64,000 nt of DNA from the NCBI GenBank assembly GCA_028023455.1, contig JAQFVV010012405.1, positions 12,612,031-12,676,030 on the forward strand. The letters are read 5' to 3'. The translations under genes were made by a program, and so were the position numbers. The notes beneath the pieces were generated by a model, which was not told where the DNA came from, did no database searches, and saw only the letters and a program-made list of their open reading frames with translations. The DNA comes from Epiperipatus broadwayi (Eukaryota > Onychophora > Udeonychophora > Euonychophora > Peripatidae). Shown one piece after another: positions 32,431 to 45,452 of this stretch. How positions within the stretch are numbered: the first letter of the stretch is position 1; each line of letters opens with the position of its first letter.

Positions 32431-34620
32431 AAAAAGTATTTAAAAGTACTTTTTTATAAAAATAAAAAAAAGTAAAGATCTAAAGATAAAATATTTTTGT
32501 TAAAAAGTAACATAAATGAAAATAGAAATAAATGTTAATTTCTATTTTAAGAATCCTATGTAATCTCAGTAAATGTAAATGATTGTTTTATTAATTAAAC
32601 GAAAAGCAAACTAGCCCTTGGGCACTTAAATAATTAAAAGGTCAGATAAAAGAATAAAAAAATTAGATTGAGAACGCAAGCACAAAGCAACCATCTCTCA
32701 GACTCTAATGAAAATCATTGGAACAGGAAACCTTGTTCAGGGAATCTGGAGGATTAGGATAGAAAGAAAAAAATTTCTAATCAAAGTTAGTTCCAGCTTG
32801 ATTTTTTGAGGAGGAGGGTGAAAAGACACACTTGGAACCCTCTTACTTATTCACCCTCTTACTTATTTCAAATGAAGTGACTGTTGAATTATGAATGGCA
32901 CTATTGTAGACCCAAATCATATGGGTCCTACAATAAAATAGTTCCAGGATTGAACCAGTTAAGACAACCTCCAGATTGATAACTACGGTATGAACAACAG
33001 ACTGGTCTTCCATGAAAGTATGACTAATAAAGACTTCGCAGGAATTGGCACAAGGAATCAGGAGCTCCTCTACTGTAAAATATGAACTATAAAATTTTAA
33101 AAAGTAATTAAAAACTTTTGTCAATATTTAACAAGTTTTTAATAACCAGTTAAACATAACTTTTAAAATGAACTTTTATTTGATTTATTAAGATTTCAAA
33201 ATCAGTTATTAATGTTTAATTTTATATATTTGAGATTACTAATTTAATAGAATCATTTCCATTTTCTTTATTAATATTTACTGACTAAATTATTTAAATG
33301 TTGTAAATTTAAATTTGGTGTAGATAGCTGCATAGATTCATTAACGTTTATGCTAGTTTTTTTTTTTTTTTTAGGATTTTCATATGCGTGAAATAGATAT
33401 ATCGATAAATATGACACCTCATTCTGAGTGTCCAAATGTACTTATTCATATATCTTTTAAGTTATTGGTGTCAATGTGGCACCTTATGGTGAGTGTCATT
33501 GGGTTTATTGTAAATTTCCCTCTGCAATTCCATCAATAACTTTATATTTGAATCATTTATGTTTATTTTAAAGGGCTTTCATTTCAGGCTATTTGTCTCA
33601 TGGTTGAGTCAATGCTAGTAGAGAGATATATGGGTGTTTATATTAATGCAATGTGAAGCATGTTAGAATACAGTGCAAAGTCCAACTGAATGCATGACCC
33701 AAAGGTGTAGTCATTGCATTGCAATGTACACAGATGTATTTACTACAACACAGATGTATTTACTACAGCATTGACTTCCTTAGCTCTATGGATAGGGACT
33801 ATAAGTCAGCAGATAGACCGCTCTCCACCATATGTAGCATTTCTCTCAAATATTATATACTTGATTCCTTCACCAGACAGATGCACATTTCTGTACTGGA
33901 TGAGAATCATGTCCTTCAAATAATATCACACTGCAGATGCACATCTCTGACAGTGTGGTTTTATGTTAGCATCTTCATATTGCATTGGTTGTGTCTGTAT
34001 ATCTGGAAGCAGGAATTGGGTTGGCTATGAACTTTTAGTCTGAGATTGAATGACTGTTTTGAAAAGTTTTTAACTGAGAAATCTATGGAGCCTATCTATA
34101 CTCAACATTCTAAAGTAAAATTTATTAAAATGTCCATCTGTGAGGACTTTCTTAAATAATAATTTTAATTTTAAAAAAATAATCTAAATTTAAAATTAAT
34201 ATTAAAATCAAGTTAATTTTATTCCTCAATTTCAAATATTTATATATGTGTGTTAATAAATAATTTTGTGTGTTATTACTGGCAGTGGGTTATTTTATTT
34301 TTTTAATATTAAAAATTTATTTTTGATTTCAAATCTTTTTTGAATGAAGTGTTGAATAAGTATGTATTATAAATCTCTGTGTCTCCTTGAGCTAGTGTAA
34401 AGGGCTAATGATGGTCAATATAAAATAAATTTGGATCTTAACAGTAAGTATCTGCCTACTATATAAATTTTCCAGGTTCCAATATCCTGGTGGTACCCTT
34501 GTATGGCAGATACAGTAAGACTCAGATTCACCTTGACCATTATACTAGTAAAATAAATTCATTATGTAGAAAGTTGCTGTGGTAAAAAAAGTTTGTTTCA
34601 ATTTCACTAAAATGTATTTA
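32431..34620. other. Unassigned ~2.2 kb interrupting the I-type LINE
   Basis: The LINE thumb region ends near 32430 and its C-terminus resumes near 34640, so this segment was inserted or shuffled in. It has a small hairpin at about 32431-32459 (aaaaaagta / tactttttt). A 20-bp tandem doublet 'acacagatgtatttactaca' lies around 33728-33767. Neither terminal repeats nor coding domains were found, so its nature is open. Confidence 0.5.
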
Positions 34621-34639
34621 AGCTCCTCTAATACAGAAT

Positions 34640-35415
34640 GGTTTGGTACTACATTCAATAAATATTTTTAACATTCAAAAGTCATTAAATCTTATTTCTG
34701 CTTGTGCTCATTTATTTCCATACATGAAAGTGTTCTTCAAGATTACCCCAACAGATAAGCCACCACCAGTCAATGGATACCAGAAAATCTTGCTTACACT
34801 AATTCTCAACATTCCAAACTTTACTTATTCACCAACTCAAAATAAATTTAAATATTGGGATATATACTAGATAATTTGCTCTCCCTTTGTATTAAATGAT
34901 AAAAAACAATTCTAAACATTAACAATAAACATCTAACCTGAAAATTCAAATTCTGGTCATTGGAATCCAAATATTATGATTTTCTGCTTAAATTAAATCT
35001 TGAAGCACTGCGAACATTACGCTTTTATAGATACAGAAGGCATTACATAAATACAGAAAACATATGCTGGTTATGTCACATAGAGCCTGAGACTCAAAAA
35101 CTTCTTTTTACCTGCCCTGCATTTGATAATATTCACTCATCCATACCATCATTGTACAAACAAAGAAATTCTGACTTTCAAACTCTTTTACAATCATTTG
35201 TGAAAGGTAGCTACCCACATATTCAAGCAAGTACTTTTACATTATTTTCACTAAGATGTACAAGATGCTCCTTCATGTATAACAATAATTCAAAAAGACA
35301 TCCAAATACATTTTGGAACAAAATGGAACTACTCTACTTAAGGGATGAAAAAATCTTAGCCCAAGAGATGTACACAGCCACTTGGTCCATATTGCAACAA
35401 TGCTCAAAACTATAG
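34640..35415 (+). pseudogene. LINE ORF2 C-terminus with zinc-binding motif
   Basis: 34643-34870 reads 'NGYQKILLTLILNIPNF'. The open frame 34960-35415 reads 'MESKYYDFLLKLNLEALRTL' and then 'ICWLCHIEPETQKLLFTCPA', a zf-RVT-like motif (CX2C ... CP) found at the C-terminus of ORF2 in several LINE clades and thought to bind nucleic acid. The histidine expected before the last cysteine is not evident. This stretch is open for 151 codons, better preserved than the rest. Confidence 0.7.
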
Positions 35416-35660
35416 CATGAAAAGAGACCAAAAAAGAGAAAACAAAGAGCCTTATCAATGTATAAAACTAACTAAATGTATATGTAAAAAAATGTAAACC
35501 CAAATTTATAACCCACATTCATATCCCCTGCTTTTGTTCTCCCCCTCCCCAAATTACAATTTTCAATTTGTTTACATTAACTTCAATTTATTTGCATGTG
35601 GTAAAAAAGTTATTAATATAACTCTTTTTTGTTATATGCAATAAAGTCCTTTTGAAAGCT

Positions 35661-35739
35661 AGTAGTAGTAGTAGTAGCAGTAATAGCAGCAGTAGTAGCA
35701 GTAGTAGCAGTAGTGGTAGTAGTGGTAGTAGTGGTAGTA

Positions 35740-35770
<31 letters not shown>

Positions 35771-35785
35771 CCATAGTAGTAGTAA

Positions 35786-35816
<31 letters not shown>

Positions 35817-35870
35817 GATGATGATGATAATAAGAAGAAGAAGAACAAAAACAACAACAACAATAACAAC
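35661..35870 (+). repeat. (TAG)n-rich compound microsatellite
   Basis: Mostly TAG with CAG, TGG, GAT, AAG and AAC variants. It starts just after 'aataaagtccttttgaaagc' and is the 3' tail of the I-type LINE. Poly-serine, poly-valine and poly-leucine frames are artefacts. Confidence 0.92.
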
Positions 35871-38800
35871 CTTTTATTCATCATATGGATCAAAGAAATG
35901 CAATAAATTTTCTTCTTATAGTTTTTTTTTTTTAAATCTATTTAATTTTATTTTTTGACTTACCACAAGTTAAACCCAAGTTATTTAAAATCTGCCTTTA
36001 CAGTAGCATCAATATGGTTTGTATTCTAGAGCTTTAATTGCATTCTGTTTTACATAGTATGTGATACATTCATTGCTATCTAATCCCTAATAATATAGTT
36101 TTTGTATATTTTTCTTCCACAATTTTTAATTTGTCATTACTTTCAGTTGCTATACATTTAGAATACTATAAAATGAGGTATCAGATCATGTTGCTAAAAG
36201 AAGTGACTATAGATGAAGAATTGAAGACACTAATGGTAAATATTTATAATGTCTGACTTACTAAATAGGTGCTTTTCTGCTTTCACATCACCCTCAAAGT
36301 TCTATAATTTTGGTTTAATTTTCTAGTCTGTATCTATAGATTTATTTATTCTGCTTAATATATGTTTCTTTTATGTATATTTTGAGTAATAGTGCTTCTG
36401 AGATGCAGAATCTGTTATTATCTTATGCCTTGGAGTCATAGTGTCAGATTATGGAATGCGGGTTCTAGGACTGATTCTGGTACAGGCACTTCCAGATCAA
36501 ACTTCTTACGATCACTCCAACAATAAAGCCATTTGAACATTTCCCTGTATAATTTAGTTCAGTGATAGATTGTAAGACTCAGTAGTGTGAAATCTTTGAA
36601 TTGATTCTGCCATTCAAACTTATTATGAACTCCCAAATAATAAAACCATTTTATTAATTTATTTTCATCTCTCTTTGACCAATATTAGATGGTTAGCTAG
36701 ATAAATTACATCCCTATTACTAAAACAAAATTCTAACCCTAATTAAAATCTTAAAAGTGTTTTAGCCATTGCAAGTTCAAACTAAGACCTGATCACAACA
36801 TGACCAGCAATTTTAAATTCTGTAGTGGCATCATTAAAATGACTCATCATTAAAGTAACATAGCACACAATGTACTTTCAAACAATAATACTTTACTAAT
36901 AAATGTCATTTTAGTTTCATATTGTGATTCAATGATTGAAAGCAAATTTGGAAACTATTTATCTGAATCAGCAGCAGCAGACAACTTACATATGAGTATA
37001 TCCATTTCAATTCCAAAGGAAAGAAAAAAACGTAGAAAGATGAAAGAAATACTAATACACTAAACTTGAGTTTTGCAATGATTGTGCAAACCAATCTGTG
37101 AACACAGCTCATTTATTATGTTGCAAAGAATTTTATTGCACAAAAGTAATATTGAGAGTGTTCTACCACATATATAAGATATTATTGAGATGTGTGAGAT
37201 GGTTACCTATTAAGGTATCTGATATTGCATGTTTACTTATTTTACATATTTACATGAAAAAAATTATTGTAAGAATTAGTCACCTTTTTCATTACTTCTG
37301 AGGAGGAACTGCATCATGAGAAAGCCTCAGACCACTGCTGAATTAATATCCAGATAGCAAATATATAATTTTTGATAAGTTTTTTGCCTCTTACTTATTT
37401 CAGAAGCTATTTTGATGTCTCCTAGGATTATTATTATATAAAAGAATTCATCTGGTTACATCGTAGTTATGCAGAATGAATATTCAAATATTGGGGGATA
37501 TACTCATAGAAAACATTTAAAATATTGATTGTATGTTTACAGTGTGGCTATGAATTAAATCTGGAATTGCTGTTTGCATATTCTCAAAAGCAGGACAGTT
37601 CCATGGGAAAGAGAAAGGTGAATAACTCCACTTGTGTGTATGTTTAAAATTAAAAAATCAAATATATTAAGCTTTAATTGAGGTTTAAAGTTTATATCTG
37701 TGCTAGAGATAATCTCTAGTTTCGAAAATGATTAGTAATAATCATTATTGTATTTATCTGACATGGATGGTGTCAAAGTTGTGAGTGGAGTGATTTTGAC
37801 AATTGTAAATAAACGTAACAATTTATCAAAAAATAAGCTGTATTATGATTATGTTTATTTAATATCCTATGTGCTATCCTTTAGAAAAATATTTTTCGAA
37901 AAACTTCACATCTGCTTAGTCATATCTTTATAATGAAAGTAATCAATATTAATTATCTACAAAGCAATAGAGATGTCTTTCTTATAATTGAGGTTTGACT
38001 TTCTCATTAACACCATGATCAGTTTTTCGCTATAAAATACTTATATTAGAGTCTTATATTGTTCATTTTATCACATTTTTTACAAGCCCAATCGAACCAA
38101 GATATGGTTTTACTAATAGTAAACTCTATCATATGGCATACGGTTGGATCTTATAATCTTGCCATTGTATTTTTCGAATTTTACAGAATATTCAAAAATT
38201 TATTTTTTTAATGCCCTTATATTACATAAAGATGGAATTCAAGTTTCACTTCTGATATAATAGATTAGGTAAAATAATAATCCTTTATACAACAAATTTA
38301 ATTTCAGTAGTTATACCATTCAGTGAAAGACTCTGTTTTAACTTGTTAAAAGTAGTTGCAGAACTTTAAAATCTGTGCTGTTCTCAACATCTAAATCATC
38401 CATATCATAACTTATCCATGTTAAAATTGCAATTTGTTCTCCATCAATGGCTAATAAAAAACCTTGAATATTCAAACATTAATTATGAAACGAAATGATT
38501 AGTAATATATATTTTGATAAATGTTTATAAGTTGGTTTGAATTTCAAAAATTATCCAATTCCGAAAAGGATGTTTTAAAATATTAAAAGTCAGAGACAGC
38601 TATTCCTTTTTTTACTTTATTTTTTGTCTTTGGTAAATATTGTCATAAAAGATTGTACATATATGGATTTTATAACTGGATAAAATATAATAATCACTAA
38701 TATAAAAGATAATTCCTTAAAGAAGGTTACTAGTTTCTTTTTGAATAAATGAATCAATTAAGATATAGAATTTTTGTTGTTATGATTTAAATTTTGATTC

Positions 38801-40025
38801 TTAGTAACTATATTGTTATAATTATATTTTGCAGCTAATGTAATCAAACTTAGATGCTGATTTAGTAAAAACTGTGTTTGCAATGAAATTTTGTAGTCCC
38901 CTAGATGAGTTTTAAAATACTGTTTATTCACAAGTAAGTTGTTATCTTGAACATTAAAACTGCTAGTTTGTTGACCAAAAAAGAAAATGAAGTATGTACA
39001 TAAATTTATGATTTTTCTTATCCAGTCTAATGCCCTCCTGTTGTAATAGTTATCTATCTGCCTAACATACTTATGAATCTAGAGCATATATACATCTGAT
39101 ATTAGTTAATAAATGGGTATCTAGCTATTTTTAGGCAGATGATAAAAACAAAATGGAAAAATGCTCCAATCCTCATCATTTGCCAGTTGGTAAGTCTGGT
39201 AAGTACTACTTTTTATATTGTTTTTCTATGAGGGTTTAATAAAAAAAAACCATTTGCAATTATTATTTACTTTATGAAGGCATTTTTATAACGTTATTAT
39301 TAAGTAAAATTAAGTTTTTACAAGAGATGTTATATTTTTCATTTTGGGAAATTTGTATCATCATATTGGACAAGTGAAGCAATAAATCCAGTTTCTCAAT
39401 ATGGCCTTCAGAGGTTCTGCTTAAAATTAATAAGACTTTTGATAAAGTAATAAATATATTAAAAATTAATCTCGTTTCTAATCTTTTTTGCTCACAGTCC
39501 AATTCCAATCCCATCAATATATATACATGTTGAATATGTATTATAGTTAATTATTAGTATTAACCTTAGTTTAGTTGATTGTTAGCATGTATTAGTCCTT
39601 TTAACCCTTTAGATTATTATTATTTAGTTAATTTTTGGGTCTCATGTCTCTTCCAGAGCCAGCTCACAGATTAAATTAAGACCCGTGTGTAACCTCTGAA
39701 ATGTTATTCATAGGATGTTGAGTCATAGAGCACTCATAACTAAGTTGAAACTTGGTCATACTTGGAATCTAAGCAAGCATCCATTTCAATCAGCTTTTGT
39801 GTATTTTACCTGGACTCTGGGTTTTGTCACATGAATGTACAAATCTGACCATTACAATACAGTGTTAGCTGATATAGACTCCAATGCATCACTGAATTTG
39901 TGTTCTTACTCAGGATTCCTAGCATTTATATCAATTACAATTGTATAGGAAAAGTAAACCAATGTAATATAGAACAGTATTCTAAATATATTCACAGTTA
40001 CAATTTATCCAAACCACTTCAAACG
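35871..40025. other. Mostly unassigned AT-rich DNA
   Basis: No supported gene. Two SINE-like family B copies lie at 36425-36665. Remaining open frames (for example 36906-37112 minus, 39272-39517 minus) show no domain or splice support. Confidence 0.45.
36425..36665 (+). repeat. SINE-like family B, two copies in tandem
   Basis: 36425-36530 contains 'gggttctaggactgattctg' (B-box-like) and 'caacaataaagccattt'. 36560-36665 contains 'gattctgccattcaaac', 'ttatgaactccca' and 'aataataaaaccatttt'. They share order and words with copies at 5.4, 21.5 and 61.4 kb. Confidence 0.5.
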
Positions 40026-40029
40026 TTTT

Positions 40030-40140
40030 TTAGCAAAACTCTTTATTTGTACATATGCATACACCTATGTTTCGACTGACCTGCAATCTTCTTCAGAACT
40101 ATGATATAATGAACAAAATAAATTAAAAAACATAACTATA
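40030..40140 (-). mobile_element. PLE terminal fragment (third PLE family)
   Basis: On minus: CTGAAGA (complement of 40090-40096), one base, stem GATTG / loop CAGGT / CAGTC, GAAAC, ATAGGTGTATG. CTGAAGA fits CUGANGA exactly and the stem makes five pairs with one G-U. The same order closes both PLE-1/2 and the PLE at 45.4 kb. No coding part is attached. A similar word block ('CGAAACATAGGTGTAT') is, to my knowledge, common in PLE ends. Confidence 0.55.
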
Positions 40141-41885
40141 TAATAACATCATAAAAAATTTAAACAATAAAAAACTAAAAACAACATTAATATATATATA
40201 TTAAAAAAACTGAAATAAATAATCAAACCCAAATAAAACAATAAAATATTATGGCAAAAATAAAGAAAAGTGTGATTTTGGAATATTCACAGTTAACGTA
40301 AGCACAACTTTAGATTTTAACTCCTTCAAAATTCATTTCAATCCACTCTTATTTGAAAGACTCTAATAACAATTTTGGTTATACTTCCTCTTTTTATATT
40401 TGTTCATAATATTTATTGTCTATTTATAAAAATTTGTGAACAAAATATTTCTTATTCTAATTCCATTTTTAAAATGGAAATAAATTTTATTGGAAACATT
40501 ATAAAATAATAAAATGATGTTTTAAAATTTAGAATGAAATTTATCATTATTAAAATTTGACAAAAAAATTCATCAGCATTTATAAAAGTAATTCTTGTTA
40601 ACCAATAAAAATAGCTTCTGCTTTACAACAACTATGTTTTTAAAACGTGTCTTCTTAACAACAAATATTTTCAAATAAATTTGAATTGTCATCTTGATAA
40701 TTTTTGCTTTAAAATAAATATTTTATGAATATGTTGCATAAATAAATTTAAATATGTAAATAAATTACTGAAAATTACAATTTTTCTTTTAATACCAAAT
40801 AGTAAGTTTTGAAATGTGTGGAACAAATAATTTACCAATCAGTGAAGCTATTGATTTCTTTGTATTATGATACATCCAATCAGGCACTGGTGACTTGGTT
40901 TAAGATTCAAATTTATGGTGCTAATTGTATTGGAACTGTATAATACAGACATTTCAGATTTTTTTTAAATTAATAATTTGAGTTATAATTTTTATACAAA
41001 GAAAAATGTAGTACTGCACCAAAATAATGTGTAATAACTCCTGAAAATTAACAACTTTGTAGATACAACTGTCTACCAAATTAAACAAAAAGTTTTCATC
41101 TGAATTCTCTGTTTATTTTTATAAGTATTTTATTAAATTTACTACTAATATTTAAATTTTATATGTAGTGAACTAAGGAAATAATTAATTATAACTACAG
41201 AAATAGAATAAGAACAAATAAATTTAAATTATTATTCTGCCTAGTATATTTAACATCTAACTTTGTTTTTCTAATGTTCAACATTTGAAGAAGTCATCCT
41301 ACACCAAAAATTTCATTTGATTTAAATAATAGATATTTTTGAAATTATTGTTTTACTCTTGGGTAAAAGACATTTGTACTAATGCACAAGTTATTACAGT
41401 ACAATTAAGAAGTTTTTAGTTTTTATTATAAATTCATTTAGATGTAATTATTTTTCCTCTCCCTTTTCTTTTAATTATTTCTATGCTATGTTCTACATCA
41501 CACTAACCATTATAGACTTTGGGAAAATACATTTACAATCATATGTTGGAATTAAAATGAAGATAGAACTAAAAAAATACTTGCTTGAGAATTCATAAGA
41601 AATTTGAGCCCAAAATGCTGGAACTGCGATCAACGCGAACCAACTATCAACCACTATATTAAACCACACAGAGTAGCAGTCAACTAATTTAGAAAAATAT
41701 AAGATTGTAAAAATAAGTCATCTCAGAGTAGTTTCCATGCATGTTTAAAAGATTATATATATATATATTTAATATTTAATGTTTTAAAAATTTATATGGA
41801 ATAGCTGGTTGCAACACATTCAATTTTTCCAGCTTATAGTAAACAAGAAAAAATATATAATTTTAATTTAAATAGAGGAATTTGT
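40141..41885. other. Unassigned AT-rich DNA
   Basis: Nothing recognised. Confidence 0.45.
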
Positions 41886-42180
41886 ATTGTTTTTCAGGCT
41901 ATATTCATCCTCCAATCCATATCAAAGAACTGAAACACATGACCACACACGTGAAAAAGATAAATGATCCCCAATATATGTATTTCATACAGATCTAATA
42001 GTCATCAGTTGGACCAGATCATAATCACCAACAGATATATACAATCAATGCTTAGCTTACATTATATATATATATATAGCAATTCCATAAATTTTAATGG
42101 ACAGGCTTCAATCTTTTCACTCTTCCAACAATTCAACCGTTCATTTCATTGAAAAACCAATGATGGAATTTTAATTTAAT
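41886..42180 (+). repeat. Family H2 single partial copy
   Basis: Follows the H2 unit order: 'aactgaaacacatgaccaca', 'aaagataaatgatc.ccaata', 'gtcatcagttggaccag', 'aatggacaggcttcaatc', 'attgaaaaaccaatgatgga'. CTGATGA and GAAA are intact on minus (near 42000), but stem II no longer pairs well. Confidence 0.75.
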
Positions 42181-42421
42181 CAAAAATTGATATATTTACT
42201 GAAAGAATGCTGCTTGAAATAAGATCTGGCTAAAATATGCAATTTCATAAATTATATTTATGTGACTTTTTTTTATTATTTAATGATTATTAAGCGTTTT
42301 ATCTTAAATCTTTAATGAGATTAGCCTTCCATAACATCCTTTTTGTTATTTATTGTTTTTCTATAATTTGGCTTGGTTGATTTCTATTGCTATTTTTTTT
42401 TATATCCTATTTATTTATTTA

Positions 42422-42440
42422 TAGTAGCTGCTACTATATC
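42422..42440. repeat. 19-bp palindrome
   Basis: TATAGTAGC-T-GCTACTATA: nine-base arms around one central base. No function is assigned. Confidence 0.6.
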
Positions 42441-42639
42441 TGCGAGGTCGCTAGTTGCAGGTTAGTCAACAATATAACATTATTTTAACCTACTGATAAA
42501 ATAAACAATTCACAAATTAAATTATAACTACTTTAAACGATATTAAACGTTAATAAATAAGCAGTGCCTCCTATGTTGTGGCCGGAAGTAGATGTCGACT
42601 CATAGGCTTGATAATAATTAATACTAATTCGTTTTATAG

Positions 42640-42690
42640 CAAGATGTCGGTGGATAAATTGGATCAGAATTGTTTTGTAAATTCTACTGG
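42640..42690 (+). CDS. Possible host 5' coding exon (16 codons)
   Basis: The acceptor-like 'ttcgttttatag' (to 42639) is followed by CAAG and ATG at 42644. The frame reads MSVDKLDQNCFVNSTG up to CTGG|GTATGT (donor at 42691). Upstream (42580-42600) lies 'gtggccggaagtagatgtcg', with an ETS-like CCGGAAGT, in an otherwise AT-rich area. Together these look like a promoter, a short leader and a first coding exon. I do not recognise the peptide, and no second exon was identified. Confidence 0.4.
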
Positions 42691-43670
42691 GTATGTTTAC
42701 TTTCAAAAAATAATTGGACCAAATTTTTATATGGCTAGTGTAGTTGAAAAAATAAATTAGAAAAAAGGAGAAGAGGGAAATATTGAATAGCTTAAATAAG
42801 GTTGTAATTATGTATATATATTTTTAAATCATAGGTTATTAAACTATGAGGGAGATAATTTTTAAAACTATAAAGCCCTGGACATTTTTAACGCAATGAT
42901 AGAATGGCAGGCTCATAATTAAAGATCCCATGATTGACTCTCTGCTAATTAAAGTAAATATATATATAATCGATTCTGATTTAATAAATGTTCAATCTGC
43001 CACTAGGGTACTCAAACGTCGCATGACATTCGGAGTAGTTAACCTACGATTATTTAATAGTTGGGAATCCATGTAGGGTTAAAACATTTACAAAAATATA
43101 TGTATTATTATTAAAATAATATTAATTGTAAACTGAATTAAAAATTTAAAGCAAAATTATCAGGACAATTCTGAATTTTTATATCTGCACATTATTATTT
43201 TTATTATATTTTTTGTATCTAAAGGAAGTAAAAATTTTAGAAAAATGTTTTATTTATTTTTTAGTTTTAAATTTTCTTTAAAATATAATGTAACTATAAC
43301 AAAGGGTTTAATTAAATTTAAATTTCTTTTTATATCTTTACTTTTCAATTTATCTGGTTTAATTTTTTTTTTTCTATTAATTTTTAATGATTTCATTTTT
43401 TAATTTTTTCTTATAAAAAAAATACTAATTTTTCTATATAAAATATTTAATAACATTAAATATTTGAAGCAATTTTTTATTACTATATATATTTTTTATA
43501 CTGCACATATAAAATAAGTGAATATATTTAAGTTATGATAATGAAAAGTTAATTTTCTTAAAAACACTTTTTATTTTTAAAAATTAAAAAAAAAAAATTA
43601 AAACAAAACTTTCATTATTAAAAATACCCAAAAAATAAATTTCAAAAATTTATCATGCATATGTGAAGTG
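42691..43670. other. AT-rich DNA after the possible exon
   Basis: Could be intron if the exon at 42640 is real. No other feature seen. Confidence 0.4.
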
Positions 43671-43679
43671 AGTAAGTAT

Positions 43680-44080
43680 ATCGGGAAATAGGCTGTAAGA
43701 GAGTTAGGTAAATAGCAACGCTATTATTTAATTCGATATGGTAGATAGACAGATAAGTATAAGTAGATAATTCGAGAGATTAATGAATGAGTAGGTGCAT
43801 AAGTAATGGGTAGGTAGATAGTCATTCACAAAAATAAACAGATGTACAGTTAGGTATATAGATGGATAGATATATAGATGAATGGATAGATAGATGGATC
43901 AGTGAAAGAATAAATATAAAATAGATAAATAAATGAATAGATAGACAAATGGATGAATAGTAGATGAGTAGTAGATAAATAGGTGGATGAATAGGTAAAT
44001 GGATGAATTGAAGAATAGAAACATATGTGAATGGATTAATAAAAAACAGATAAATAATTAGATGTGGAGAAAATCTATTC
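43680..44080 (+). repeat. Degenerate GATA/GATG microsatellite tract
   Basis: Many 'gatagata', 'gatgaatg' and 'aggtaga' words over about 400 bp, clearest at 43850-43960. An old, decayed tetranucleotide repeat. Confidence 0.75.
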
Positions 44081-44211
44081 TTATTTATCCAACTGTAGTA
44101 AACCCAAATAATATCATATTGTTATATTGATATTAAAATTTCTACCCAGAACAAAAATATACCATAGCTGGAATAGCACTAAGGTTACTAAAAATATGTT
44201 AATATGATGCT

Positions 44212-44597
44212 GCAGTCAATAGTTAAACAGTACCAATATCAATAACAATCTCAATATGTTGTCAAGGTGACCTTTTAATACAATAAGGGTATAAATCCAT
44301 CTTTATATATGGTCGAAAATTTTTATAAAAACACCAAAGATTGCAAGTTGACTATTAATTCTAAAAAGTTTAAATAAACCTTATTAAACAAATAAATGTA
44401 ATATGTTCTGAAAAGAGGCTGACAAATAGTCAATTACAACTTTCAAACTACATTAAAACTATATATTAATTAATAATAAAGCTGATATATAAAAATATTA
44501 GACCATAGATAAAGATGAAAATCCACCCTTATTGCTTAAAAGAAATTGACTTGACAACTGATTGAGATTGAGGATTGTTTTTGATATTGGTATTGTT
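44212..44597. repeat. Foldback element, ~110-bp arms, just upstream of a PLE
   Basis: Left arm 44212-44322 (words 'gcagtcaatagtt', 'caataccaatatcaa'-like, 'gttgtcaag', 'caataagggt', 'atatggtc') is mirrored by the right arm 44488-44597 ('gaccatagataaag ... cttattgctt ... ttgacaactgatt ... gatattggtattg ... tgactgca'). The arms differ by several substitutions. The PLE frame starts 85 bp after its right end. Confidence 0.7.
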
Positions 44598-44682
44598 TAA
44601 GCTTTGACTGCATTCAATTGATTTATATTATCTATTTATCTAGCCTTGAGCATTATTACCTATATATATTTTCGACATTTTC

Positions 44683-45355
44683 ATGGCTGCATCAGAGGAT
44701 ACATTGGAAGATATAATTACAGAATTGAAAACTGCATCGGGATTTACAATTAATATAGCACAAAAGGAAATTGGTGGATGTGTAAAATATTTAGATTTGC
44801 AAGTGGGAATTGAGGAGCAACGCTTCCAGTATAAAATGTTGATTAAACCTATTAATATAAGAGGTCATATTCATCATCAATCAAATATGCCTAATCTGTA
44901 TAAGCTAGCAGGTTTAAAAATATTTTTGAAGAAAAATGCTAGATTGTGTAGTTTTGAGGCTGACAAGAATAAGAATATTCAAATTTTTAGGGACAATTTG
45001 ATAAATGCCAAATATACCTCCAATTAACACTCAGCAGGCCATATATAAAATTATTTGCCCAGAAAATAATTGTCATGCAGCATATTATGGGGAGACCAAG
45101 GCCTCTGTTCATATGAGGTTGCTGCAGCATAAATATGCATACAATAAGGTGCTAATGGATTCCTCCCACTTTTTTATTTTTGTGCAGCATAAAATCACTA
45201 TGGGCCACTCATGCATACCAGATAATCTGCAAGTGATGTGCGGTGAATGACATGAGATAAGAAGGAAAATCAAGGAGGCCTATTTCATTAACTTGGATGA
45301 AAACTCTTTAAATAAAAGAAACATGTTTTATGCAATCTCGAAGAAATGGCAGACC
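44683..45355 (+). pseudogene. PLE RT C-terminus plus GIY-YIG endonuclease
   Basis: The first frame (44683-45024) includes 'GGCVKYLDLQVGIEEQRF', matching the 'FLDv.i' region behind the RT palm, and 'YKMLIKPINIRGHIHHQSN', equivalent to 'yRKpt.t..YlhfnS'. The second frame (45005-45250) overlaps it and reads 'AIYKIICPENNCHAAYYGET' then 'KASVHMRLLQHKYAYN'. GIY appears as AIY, YIG as YYG, with a CX4C pair between and R...H in the helix. After a stop at about 45248 homology goes on with 'EIRRKIKEAYFINLDENSLN'. The one frame shift and one stop make it a pseudogene. Confidence 0.78.
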
Positions 45356-45413
45356 TAATTTAAATAATTTATATCTGTTGGTTTAAATAAATTGAACATC
45401 GCTATCTATCTAT

Positions 45414-45452
45414 AACTTTGAAAATGAAGGCATAGCTCCTTCGAAAAGTGCT
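45414..45452 (+). ncRNA. 3' hairpin-GAAA module of the second PLE
   Basis: TTTGAAAAT, stem GAAGG (45426-45430) / loop CATAGCT / CCTTC (45438-45442), GAAA (45443-45446). Layout equals that of PLE-1/2 although the stem sequence is different, which argues that structure, not sequence, is conserved. Confidence 0.5.

Larger units (their letters stand above)
27827..35660 (+). mobile_element. I-type LINE, near full length but decayed and twice interrupted
   Basis: Order: ORF1 with zinc knuckles (28040-29100), AP endonuclease (about 29780-30240), RT first half (30747-31091), foldback insertion with (TA)n flanks (31097-31531), RT second half and thumb (31560-32430), about 2.2 kb of unrelated DNA, then the ORF2 C-terminus with a zinc-binding motif (34640-35415), a 3' UTR with AATAAAG at about 35639, and a (TAG)n tail. 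Together these are parts of a LINE of the I/R1/LOA group. Many stops and frame shifts show that it is dead. Confidence 0.82.

Noticed and set aside
32843-33124. 93-codon minus-strand frame inside the LINE interruption
   Set aside because: No recognisable motif and neighbouring sequence does not extend it.
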